Shown here piece by piece: positions 8,271 through 15,459 of a DNA stretch of 64,000 nucleotides. Both the position numbers and the translations under genes were made by a program. Where the stretch lies: assembly GCA_963605745.1 (NCBI GenBank), contig CAVCWT010000001.1, forward strand, positions 62,001-126,000, given 5' to 3'. Under the pieces are notes generated by a model that saw only the letters and a list, made by a program, of their open reading frames with translations, made no database searches and had not been told where the DNA came from. Each line of letters opens with the position of its first letter. Position 1 is the stretch's first letter. The stretch comes from CAG-791 sp963605745 (GTDB taxonomy: Bacteria > Bacillota > Clostridia > Lachnospirales > Lachnospiraceae).

Positions 8271-9683
8271 TCACCGAAGGGTGCAGGTAAAATAGATCAC
8301 TCCGTCCTTCCAGCTCGCTGCAATGCTACCATTGTATTTCCTAACCAGATTCTCTGCAATGGACAGGCCGATTCCGTAGCCCCCTTTTGCGGTCTTTTCG
8401 GTATCAATGGTATGTGCCTCCTCCTGACGGTAAAAGCGTTCAAAAAAGCGACTGTAATCCACACTTGCGCCTTCTGCGTAGCTGTTGGAAACCACCAGCC
8501 AGATTTCTCTGCCCTTCTGCCCCGCTGATACCTGTATGGTTCCCTTCTCATCGCAGTACTTAATCGCATTGTCAATGAGCAGCGTTGCCAGCTGCCGTAT
8601 TTCGGATTCCACTGCTTTCATCGTCAATGACTCTGGCAGCTGCATTTCAAGCGACTTGTCCTCCTGCGCAGCTACCGGCTCATAGGCCTTCGCCGTATCC
8701 GCAATGCTCTGTGCCACATTGATGACAATCCGCTCCTCCGTCTCGTGTTCCTGAGCTCTTGTGATCATGACGAGATTCTGGATCAGTCCGTTTAAGCGGT
8801 CCACCTGGCGGAGCGTCGACTGCGTCCACTCACTCTCCCCGTTCAGGATCTCTTCCATCTCCGTGTTGGCCTTGATCACTGCCAGCGGCGTTTTCAGTTC
8901 GTGACTGGCATTGGTGATGAACTGCTTTTGCAGTTCTGCATTCCGAATCTCCGGTGCAATGGCACGGCTCGACAGAATTCGAACCATCAAAAAGGTAATC
9001 CCGATCCCGAAAATGATCAGCAGAAGTGCCGAATACAACAGCCTTGACGTCGAATTGATCTCATTGGTGGAATCCAGGTATACAACAATCGATCGATCCT
9101 CGCCAAGTCGTGCGCACATATAATAATATTGACCATATTGGTCAAAGCTTAAAAATCGGCTCCTGGCATAATCTCCCAGAACCTTTGCATCACTTTCCGA
9201 CAGATAAGAAATATGATTGGTAATGATCGATTCGACCTCACCACCGCTGTCATACAGAATGGCAAAATAACGTGTGGAATACACATCATCCTCGACGTCT
9301 CCCTCGTCTCGATTGCCGGCAGCAAAAATGTCCCCCAGAAATCGTCCGACATCATATGTTCCGATTTGAATATTCTGATTAATTTTGTCCAGTTTTTCCT
9401 TTAGATATTGTTTTTGGAGGTTTTGCTGTGTATCTTGCTGTTCCTGCGTCTTTTGCGTATTGCGGTTCTCATCCGTTTGCGGCGCAGTATAGATGACCTC
9501 GGCCTCCTGAATGGAGCCTTCCTTCCGCACAATATACTTCATCGTCTCGCGGATTTCATTTCTCGAAACCACAAGGTTCGTTGCATAAATCAGCCCGCCC
9601 ATAAAGAACATTACAATCGTCATGCTGACCATAGCATAGAAAATGAATTTCCATTTCAGCTTGCGAATCGCCTCTTCACTCAT
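8271..9683 (-). CDS. sensor histidine kinase
   Basis: A 470-residue membrane kinase. TM1 is about residues 14-36 (FYAMVSMTIVMFFMGGLIYA). An extracytoplasmic sensor region of roughly 170 residues follows, including a Gln-rich stretch near residue 80, and TM2 is LYSALLLIIFGIGITFLMV. No HAMP domain is obvious. The HisKA box FITNASHELKTPLAVIKANTE holds the phospho-acceptor His, the N box is LLIDNAIKYCDEKG, and the G box is KGGYGIGLSIAENLVRK. ATG at 9683 with AAGGAG located at the end of the response-regulator gene. It is the last gene of the alarmone synthetase-regulator-kinase group. The sensed signal is unknown. Confidence 0.92.
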   Translation of the reverse strand: MSEEAIRKLKWKFIFYAMVSMTIVMFFMGGLIYATNLVVSRNEIRETMKYIVRKEGSIQEAEVIYTAPQTDENRNTQKTQEQQDTQQNLQKQYLKEKLDKINQNIQIGTYDVGRFLGDIFAAGNRDEGDVEDDVYSTRYFAILYDSGGEVESIITNHISYLSESDAKVLGDYARSRFLSFDQYGQYYYMCARLGEDRSIVVYLDSTNEINSTSRLLYSALLLIIFGIGITFLMVRILSSRAIAPEIRNAELQKQFITNASHELKTPLAVIKANTEMEEILNGESEWTQSTLRQVDRLNGLIQNLVMITRAQEHETEERIVINVAQSIADTAKAYEPVAAQEDKSLEMQLPESLTMKAVESEIRQLATLLIDNAIKYCDEKGTIQVSAGQKGREIWLVVSNSYAEGASVDYSRFFERFYRQEEAHTIDTEKTAKGGYGIGLSIAENLVRKYNGSIAASWKDGVIYFTCTLR

Positions 9684-9696
9684 GAAGACTCCTTAT

Positions 9697-10374
9697 TTAT
9701 GCAAAATTGCCGGCCTGCAGGCGAAAACTCCCGCCGCGTTCTCCCAGGATCTGTACTCTCGATGCAATGGAAGAGAGCTTGCCGCGAAGATATGAAACAT
9801 ACAACCATACCGTATCTGCCCCTGCCTCCTTGTCGCCTTCCCACACATGCTCCAGGAGATACTCTGTTGTGACATCCACATCCTGATTGACAATCAGTGT
9901 CTGCAGCAGTTCAAACTCTTTGACCGATAGCCGAACTGCATTCTCACATGACAGCTCAAAGTTCTCATCATTTAAGGCAAAGTCTCCGTACTGCAGCGTT
10001 TTGGCCGTATAGTCTGTTTTCCGTCTCGTCATAGCGCGAACCCTTGCCAGCAGTTCCTTCATGGCAAAAGGTTTGGTCAGATAGTCATCAGCTCCGGCAT
10101 CCAGTCCCGCCACACGGTCATTCACTTCTGCCTTTGCTGTCAGCAAAAGGACCGGACTGACAATATTCCGTTCTCTTAACTCCTTCAGTACCGTAAGACC
10201 GTCCTTTTTGGGCATCATAATATCCAGAATCATGGCATCGTAACTGTTCGCCTTTGCAAGCTCTACAGCTTCTTCTCCGTCATAGGCACTGTCCACCTCG
10301 TATCCCTCATGCTGCAGTGCAGCACTCAGTACCCTGTTTAAATCCTTGGTATCCTCTGCTAATAATAATTTCAT
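9697..10374 (-). CDS. OmpR/PhoB-family response regulator
   Basis: The 225-residue regulator has an N-terminal receiver domain (LLLAEDTKDLNRVL with the acidic pocket, MILDIMMPKKDG with the phospho-acceptor Asp near residue 52, LLLTAKAE, and DDYLTKPFAMKELLARV with the conserved Lys). A C-terminal winged-helix DNA-binding domain runs from about residue 130 (VRLSVKEFELLQTLIVNQ to DTVWLYVSYLRGKL). Its ATG overlaps the TGA of the upstream alarmone synthetase gene (ATGA), so translation is coupled, and the kinase gene follows after 13 nt. A plausible binding site is the set of phased TTCAC repeats at 11064-11089 in front of the operon. Confidence 0.93.
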   Translation of the reverse strand: MKLLLAEDTKDLNRVLSAALQHEGYEVDSAYDGEEAVELAKANSYDAMILDIMMPKKDGLTVLKELRERNIVSPVLLLTAKAEVNDRVAGLDAGADDYLTKPFAMKELLARVRAMTRRKTDYTAKTLQYGDFALNDENFELSCENAVRLSVKEFELLQTLIVNQDVDVTTEYLLEHVWEGDKEAGADTVWLYVSYLRGKLSSIASRVQILGERGGSFRLQAGNFA

Positions 10375-10967
10375 TGATTCGTAATCATCTCCCGTATGGT
10401 CTGCATGGAAACGTCCGTGGAGGCCAGCTCATCTGCGCAGCGCTTTAATTCCTGCGCAATCAGCCGGTCATTTTCCCCGGGCAGCTTTTTATACCGCATC
10501 TGGTGTTCCAGCGAAGCCCAGGTATCCTGCGAAATTGTCCGCAGCTGGATTTCCGCATGCACGCTGCCATTCACCCTAAGGATCATATGATAGCTGCGGT
10601 AGCCATTGGGTTTGGCATGGCGAATATAGTCCTTTTCTTCGAGCACCTCCACATCCGGCAAAGCCGCCAGGTAATCACGTATAACATAGACATCACTGAG
10701 GAAGGAACAGACAACCCGAATGCCCACGGCATCATAGATTTGCTCCAACGCCGACTCCGTGGTCTCCGGAAGGCCCTTTCTGCGGCATTTTTCCCGCATG
10801 CTCTCTTCCGACTTGATCCTCGAAATGCAGTGCTCCACAGGATCCATGCCCTTTTCCCGGCACATCCTCTCCCGCACAGTCTGAATCTCCTCGGTCAAAT
10901 GGCAGCGTACCGCCTCCAGCTCCGGCAGATGATCTCCGTAAATATTCTCCGTATTGTCTGTCTCCAT
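10371..10967 (-). CDS. small alarmone synthetase, RelA/SpoT synthetase domain only
   Basis: A 198-residue protein with only the (p)ppGpp synthetase domain, and no HD hydrolase, TGS or ACT domain, so a small alarmone synthetase of the RelP/RelQ type. It would make pppGpp or ppGpp from ATP and GTP or GDP. Visible motifs: SRIKSEESMREKCRRKG near residue 50, YDAVGIRVVCSFLSDVYVI with the Mg-binding Asp, HAKPNGYRSYHMIL near 117 with the Tyr that stacks on the guanine base, and EIQLRTISQDTWASLEHQMRYKK near 140 with the essential Glu. It is first in a three-gene operon with the response regulator (4-nt overlap) and kinase. Placement of an alarmone enzyme under or with a two-component system suggests signal-dependent ppGpp production; that is inference. 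Confidence 0.9.
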   Translation of the reverse strand: METDNTENIYGDHLPELEAVRCHLTEEIQTVRERMCREKGMDPVEHCISRIKSEESMREKCRRKGLPETTESALEQIYDAVGIRVVCSFLSDVYVIRDYLAALPDVEVLEEKDYIRHAKPNGYRSYHMILRVNGSVHAEIQLRTISQDTWASLEHQMRYKKLPGENDRLIAQELKRCADELASTDVSMQTIREMITNQ

Positions 10968-11063
10968 GTTCCGACATCCCTTCTTACTTTTCCACTTTTA
11001 TTACCGCCTTTACAACGGCTTTCTCTGGTAACTCTAGCACAGACTTTGGGACATATCGGAAGG

Positions 11064-11089
11064 TTCACACGATTTTCACGAAAGTTCAC
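11064..11089. promoter_or_regulatory. three helically phased TTCAC repeats upstream of the alarmone synthetase operon
   Basis: TTCAC occurs at 11064-11068, 11075-11079 and 11085-11089, that is GTGAA on the minus strand, with 11 and 10 bp centre spacing, one helical turn each. Direct repeats with this spacing are the usual binding pattern of OmpR/PhoB-type regulators, and this operon encodes one. Autoregulation is an inference. The 154-bp gap between the PAP2-like gene and the alarmone synthetase gene holds nothing else I recognise. Confidence 0.4.
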
Positions 11090-11121
11090 AATTCCTTTAG
11101 GAAATGCTCTGACACACACCA

Positions 11122-11772
11122 TCACGCATGCCCGGCAGACGACTTTTGCATCAGATAGCCTGTAGCCCGATCCATCACAAAGGCAAAGACAAGCGCTGCG
11201 ATCACGTCCACAACGCTGTGCTGTTTGAGCAGCATCGTAGAGCAGCAAATCAGGATGTCCAGCACTCTTGCGCAGGGTCTCAGCACCTTAGAAGGAAGGT
11301 TCTGTGACCGCTGCACGCTAAGGTCCAGGAAAATGGTGGAATAGACATGCATGCTGGGGCAGACGTTGCTCGGATTATCCACACTTTCAATGGCACGGAC
11401 CAAAATGGCACACAGGTCATTTCCTATCACCTCACCCGGTCGAAGGTTGATCCCATTGGGAACCAGCAAACAGAACAGCTGGATGAGAAGGAGACCGGAA
11501 TACATCGGAGCCATCACCCTCCATCTGGTTTCACCGGATTCTTTGATCACCAGATGAAGTGCTGCCGCAGCCAGCCACAAAAACCATGACGCATATGGAA
11601 TCACCGCATATTTTACAAACGGAATCTTCTGATCCAGTGGGCAGGATATATGCCAGACGACCGGCAGATTCAGTGTTTCCAGCAGAAAATATCCGCACAG
11701 ATAAATTGCAAAAAAACAGATGGAAAACCGGTACGGATGCTCATCACTTTGTCTTCTCAAAAAGGAAACCAT
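11122..11772 (-). CDS. PAP2-superfamily membrane phosphatase-like protein
   Basis: A 216-residue protein with about six hydrophobic helices. Late in the sequence are the PAP2 motifs PSMHVYSTIFL (second motif, Ser-x-x-His core) and STMLLKQHSVVDVIAA (third motif, His plus Asp). The first motif KXXXXXXRP is represented only weakly near NGINLRPGEV. This pattern is shared by lipid phosphatases and by the related inositolphosphotransferase-like group, so the substrate may be a polyprenyl or phosphatidyl phosphate at the membrane. The ATG at 11772 has GGAGAG upstream. It follows the NADase-translocation-like gene with a terminator between them, so it probably has its own promoter. Confidence 0.75.
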   Translation of the reverse strand: MVSFLRRQSDEHPYRFSICFFAIYLCGYFLLETLNLPVVWHISCPLDQKIPFVKYAVIPYASWFLWLAAAALHLVIKESGETRWRVMAPMYSGLLLIQLFCLLVPNGINLRPGEVIGNDLCAILVRAIESVDNPSNVCPSMHVYSTIFLDLSVQRSQNLPSKVLRPCARVLDILICCSTMLLKQHSVVDVIAALVFAFVMDRATGYLMQKSSAGHA

Positions 11773-11806
11773 TTTTTTTACTCTCCTGTTCTATGATGTT
11801 GGTGGC

Positions 11807-11839
11807 AAAAAGAACCTGCAGGTTCTTGCCTGCAGGTTC
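11807..11839 (-). terminator. rho-independent terminator after the gene at 11.9-13.2 kb
   Basis: The arms GAACCTGCAGG (11812-11822) and CCTGCAGGTTC (11829-11839) form an 11-bp stem with a 6-nt loop. On the minus strand it is followed by a run of T (11807-11811), as expected for intrinsic termination of the minus-strand gene that stops at 11900. Confidence 0.75.
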
Positions 11840-11899
11840 CTCTTTTATGCTGCTGTTGTTCGAAAGCACCCGGGGACACATTCATAAAAGCGTTTGTCC

Positions 11900-13198
11900 T
11901 CACTGTGCCGAATGGAAATCCAGCCCTGTCAGAACCGTATCCTGATAAACGGTTCCATTGTAAACGCTGTCGATTTGAATGACAATCGTTTCCGCCGGCA
12001 CTGCCTCTTCAAAAATCACATTCTGCTCTCCCAGATAATCCTCGAGCCGGACCTGTTTTGCGTAGCTCTCTCCCTCACAGGACACCGTAATCGTAACCTC
12101 CTGCAAGCGGTTATTCGCCCGGAAACGATCCTCCGAAATTTCATTTCCGTTGCAGAAGGTAATGGCCTTCACCATCGTCTTAGAGGAAAAGGTGCTGGTA
12201 ATGGTTACGCCGATTCCATCCCCCTCTTCCCCTTCCTGCCAGTTGGTTTCCGGGTTCTGATCAAACAGATAACTCGTTCCGTACTCTTTGCCGGAGCTGC
12301 CAACGAGCACAGAGGATGCCTCACAGGAAACCGGCATCACAGAGGGCAGTGCAGACACCGTATCCACCTCTGTGGAGATGCTGTAATTTTCCATTCCCTG
12401 AAGGCCGGCGAGCAGCTCCTCCTGCGCCTTCCTTGCAGCCTCTTCCTCGGCCTGTGCCGCAGCAGCCGCTGCCTCCTCCTGTGCCTTGGCCTCAGCCTGA
12501 GCCTTCCTTGCTGCCATCACATTGGATAGCACAACAACCAGAAGAATCACGGCAGCAATTACCGCCGCCAGCATAGCAATCAGGCTCACTGGAATTTTGC
12601 CCTTCCGAATGCTGCGGAGCAGGCGACTTTGCGGTTTTCCGGATTTTTTTCCGGTTCTGCCGGCTGTATTTGGCTTACCGGTTTTACCTGGTCCTGCATT
12701 TTCTGTTCGCTGCGGCTTTCCCGGAGATTTCTCCTGTCGCTTCGCAGTCTCCTCTGTGATCCGTTTCGATTTTAGACGCTCTCTAGGCTCAGAAAACTCA
12801 TATCCCAGTGCCCGCAGACTCTCCTTCCACTCCTGGACCAGATCCTCTTCCCCAATTTTGGAAAGGTAGGTCAGTGCCGAGCGAAATTCCCCGCGAAAAG
12901 ATCCCATGCTGCAGCTGCGGACCAGGCTCTCCTCCAGTCCGTAATAATCCGAATACTTATGGTCGATTGCAGCACAAAGCGTCTTCATAACCAGTGCCGG
13001 CTTTGGAAAGCTGCCCAGTCTTGCCTCTGCATTCTCCAAGGCACCGATCTGGCGCAGCTTTAGCTCTGCCCGCTGTCTTTCCATCGGATTCGTACTGCCA
13101 AGCTTCTGACTCCATTCACCTCTTACCGCAGAAAGGTAGGTGGCCAGTTCTGCATCCGACAGGTTGTCCTGAATTCCCAGTTCTTCATACAATCCCAT
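11900..13198 (-). CDS. single-pass membrane protein with NADase-translocation (discoidin-like) C-terminal domain
   Basis: The 432-residue protein has three parts. Residues 1-130 are soluble and helical (LYEELGIQDNLSDAELATYL, then LKLRQIGALENAEARLGSF), resembling a degenerate J-domain-like module. A basic, Lys/Gly/Pro-rich linker follows, then one TM helix (about 200-222, LIAMLAAVIAAVILLVVVL). An Ala/Glu/Gln-rich coiled coil comes next (AEAKAQEEAAAAAAQAEEEA). The C-terminal 140 residues (SYLFDQNPETNWQEGEEGDGIG, MVKAITFCNGNE, RLQEVTITVSCEG) match the galactose-binding-like fold called NADase-type glycan-binding or translocation domain. The predicted topology puts this domain outside the cell. 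Function unknown; glycan binding is an inference from the fold. Confidence 0.72.
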   Translation of the reverse strand: MGLYEELGIQDNLSDAELATYLSAVRGEWSQKLGSTNPMERQRAELKLRQIGALENAEARLGSFPKPALVMKTLCAAIDHKYSDYYGLEESLVRSCSMGSFRGEFRSALTYLSKIGEEDLVQEWKESLRALGYEFSEPRERLKSKRITEETAKRQEKSPGKPQRTENAGPGKTGKPNTAGRTGKKSGKPQSRLLRSIRKGKIPVSLIAMLAAVIAAVILLVVVLSNVMAARKAQAEAKAQEEAAAAAAQAEEEAARKAQEELLAGLQGMENYSISTEVDTVSALPSVMPVSCEASSVLVGSSGKEYGTSYLFDQNPETNWQEGEEGDGIGVTITSTFSSKTMVKAITFCNGNEISEDRFRANNRLQEVTITVSCEGESYAKQVRLEDYLGEQNVIFEEAVPAETIVIQIDSVYNGTVYQDTVLTGLDFHSAQ

Positions 13199-13286
13199 AG
13201 CTGACCCCTTTCATAACCGTCTCATTGTCCCAATGCTCCGCGGACTTCTCTGCGGCCTGCACTCCCGCAATTCTCCATCGATTCAT

Positions 13287-14339
13287 CTATTCAGCAGTCA
13301 CAGCTGACTTTCTCTGTTCCTTTGCCAGGAACTGCCAGTAATCTTCATAGTTCTTTTTGAGCAGCTCCGGTGTATTCAGCTCATAGGGACACTTTGTCGT
13401 GCACTTGCGGCAATTAAGACATCCCTCGATCTTTTTCATTTCATTCTGCCAGTACTCTGAGAGCCACCCTGCCGACGGCGCTCTTCGCAGCATCAGACTG
13501 ATCCTTGCACACTGGTTGATCTGAATGCCGGCAGGACATGGCATGCAATAGCCGCAGCCACGGCAAAAGTCTCCGGACAACTCGTTTTTTTCCTTTTCGA
13601 TATAGGCCGTCAGTTCCTCGTCCATGACCGGGGTGTTGTCCATATAGGACAGCCATTCCTCGAGCTCGCTCTCCTTTTGAATGCCCCAGATCGGCAGGAC
13701 ATTGTCGAACTGCTGCATAAAGGCCATGGCAGCAGCGGAACGGTTGATCAGGCCTCCGGCCAGTCCCTTCATTGCAATGAATCCCACATTGTGCTCCCGG
13801 CACAGCTCCAGGAGCTTCATTTCCAGATCACCTGCCAGGTACGAGAAGGGGAACTGCACGGTTTCATACAGATCCGATTCTGCCATTTCATAGGCCACAC
13901 GAATTTTATGTGCCGTGCCGGCAATGTGCCGAATCTTGCCCTGCGCTTTGGCCTCCAGCATACACTCATACATTCCCGAGCCATCGCCCGGCTTCCAACA
14001 GACATTCATCTGATGGAACTGATAGATATCAATATAGTCTGTCTGCAGCATTGCAAGGGACATCTCCAGATCCTTCCAGAAATCCTCCGGGGTCTTTGCT
14101 GCCGTCTTGGTTGCGATATAGATCTCTTCTCTCGGAATGCGGCCGTTTCCAAAGGCATTGCCCAGCTTCTCCTCGCTGTCAGAGTATGCTCTTGCCGTGT
14201 CAAAAAAACGTATTCCACCCTCATATGCCTTTCGCAGGATCTGTACAGAATCCTCCATGTTCCTACGCTGCACCGGCAGAGCTCCGAATCCGTTCTGCGG
14301 AACGCTAATCCCGGTTCTTCCAAGTGTAATATTCTTCAT
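13287..14339 (-). CDS. aldo/keto reductase with C-terminal 4Fe-4S ferredoxin-like domain
   Basis: A 350-residue protein with an aldo/keto reductase TIM barrel (LGRTGISVPQNGFGALPVQRR, FFDTARAYSDSEEKLGNAF with the Asp and Tyr of the catalytic tetrad, YIATKTAAKT with the Lys, YQFHQMN with the His). A C-terminal Fe-S module carries CRGCGYCMPCPAGIQINQC and CLNCRKCTTKCPYELNTPELL. The cysteine spacing suggests two 4Fe-4S clusters. This class is common in anaerobes and probably couples NADPH or ferredoxin electrons to a carbonyl substrate that is not identifiable. I chose the ATG at 14339, with GGGAG eight bases upstream, over an in-frame upstream start. Confidence 0.9.
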   Translation of the reverse strand: MKNITLGRTGISVPQNGFGALPVQRRNMEDSVQILRKAYEGGIRFFDTARAYSDSEEKLGNAFGNGRIPREEIYIATKTAAKTPEDFWKDLEMSLAMLQTDYIDIYQFHQMNVCWKPGDGSGMYECMLEAKAQGKIRHIAGTAHKIRVAYEMAESDLYETVQFPFSYLAGDLEMKLLELCREHNVGFIAMKGLAGGLINRSAAAMAFMQQFDNVLPIWGIQKESELEEWLSYMDNTPVMDEELTAYIEKEKNELSGDFCRGCGYCMPCPAGIQINQCARISLMLRRAPSAGWLSEYWQNEMKKIEGCLNCRKCTTKCPYELNTPELLKKNYEDYWQFLAKEQRKSAVTAE

Positions 14340-14397
14340 CTCATTTTCTCCCTGCAAAGTCAATCATACGGTTTTCCGCTGCTGAAAATTCTCCTTG

Positions 14398-15228
14398 CTA
14401 CTGCCATAAACGGATTCTGGCATAGAATCTGCCTTTTTTGGTCTGCGCACCGACTCCCAGATACTGGAACTTGCCATATCCGCGCACAGAGACCCTGCTC
14501 CCTTCCTTCAGATCATACCCTCCGCTGTAGGCCGTTTTGCCATCTACCATAACCTGTTCCTGTTCCACCAGCTCCTGGGCCTTTCCTCTGGATAAATGAT
14601 AGACCATTGCAAGAATTGCATCCAGTCTTTCGGAGGAGACCGATCCTTCCATTTCCCGGAAGGTTGGCAATATGGTGCAGGATGAGGCAGCCACACAGCA
14701 GCAGGAAACGCTGGTATGACGGATCCGGATCAGCTCCCGGCAAATCATGTCGGCATTTTCCTTCATGACATACAAAAAGGCCTCCCCGTCTCTTGCCAGA
14801 ATATCTCCGATGCGATCCCTCTCAATGCCAAGGTTCATCAAGGCTCCCAGATAATCCCGGTGTGTCAGATCCTCCGCAAAGCGCCGGTTGACCGGCGTTA
14901 CATGAAGGCAGCTGACAATTTCAGGATTCTCCTCTTCCTGCCGGCACAGTCCCCCTGCATCCAGATAATCCGGCAGAAAGCACAACACCCTCCTCTCCGC
15001 CTCTGACCATCCGCCATACAATACCCATCCGCAGCCGTTTACCCGTCCGGATAAGCCTTCGTGATCCTCGCGGCAGATGCTGTTTTTGCCGGCGGTCTCC
15101 AGAAACTGTGCCTGCTCTGCTGCCGTAAGGAACTGCGTATGCGTCACATAATTGTTCTGGTATGCCCGCTGCGACAGTTCGTTGACTCGTTTAGTTAATA
15201 TGTTTTTTTCTGCCAGTATATCTCCCAT
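14398..15228 (-). CDS. ylmH: YlmH-family S4-domain RNA-binding protein
   Basis: A 276-residue YlmH homologue. The N-terminal region contains THTQFLTAAEQAQF and GCGWVLYGGWSEAERRVLCFLPDY typical of the family. The C-terminal S4 domain reads RLDAILAMVYHLSRGKAQELVEQEQVMVDGK followed by KEGSRVSVRGYGKFQYLG. YlmH homologues bind RNA and have been linked to rescue of stalled or split ribosomes and to the division-site region in Bacillus. Usually ylmH lies next to sepF and divIVA; here those neighbours are absent. CTAAGGAGAAC precedes the ATG at 15228. Upstream lies a 230-bp gap with short tandem repeats. Confidence 0.88.
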   Translation of the reverse strand: MGDILAEKNILTKRVNELSQRAYQNNYVTHTQFLTAAEQAQFLETAGKNSICREDHEGLSGRVNGCGWVLYGGWSEAERRVLCFLPDYLDAGGLCRQEEENPEIVSCLHVTPVNRRFAEDLTHRDYLGALMNLGIERDRIGDILARDGEAFLYVMKENADMICRELIRIRHTSVSCCCVAASSCTILPTFREMEGSVSSERLDAILAMVYHLSRGKAQELVEQEQVMVDGKTAYSGGYDLKEGSRVSVRGYGKFQYLGVGAQTKKGRFYARIRLWQ

Positions 15229-15280
15229 GTTCTCCTTAGGGATGCTGCCCGATTTTTTGACCGCTACCCGTTCGCTTTCT

Positions 15281-15358
15281 ATTCCGTTGCTGATCCGTTG
15301 CTGTTCCGATACTATTCCGTTGCTGTTCCGATACTATTCCGTTGCCGTTTCGATTCCG
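15281..15358. repeat. short tandem repeat, about 22 bp period
   Basis: Three to four imperfect copies built on ATTCCGTTGCTGTTCCGATA occur between addA and ylmH: 15281-15313 (with an internal half-copy), 15314-15335, and a degenerate copy from 15336. No start codon or hairpin gives it an evident role. The rest of this 231-bp gap holds only the short motif at 15430-15451. Confidence 0.75.
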
Positions 15359-15429
15359 CTTTATTTCTGTTGTGTCTTAATGGCAGCGATTGCACTCCAT
15401 CCGTTTCTGGTACAGCATCTGCAAAATAA

Positions 15430-15451
15430 CATAACTATTTAGCACCCGCAT
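15430..15451. repeat. short dispersed motif at the 3' end of addA
   Basis: CATAACTATTTAGCACCCGC plus AT lies 9 nt past the addA stop. It matches, apart from one position, the reverse complement of 59958-59979 at the end of a glycosyltransferase gene. Related but shorter versions are at 3577-3597, 7183-7198 and 44944-44959. Confidence 0.6.
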
Positions 15452-15459
15452 CTCGATTT

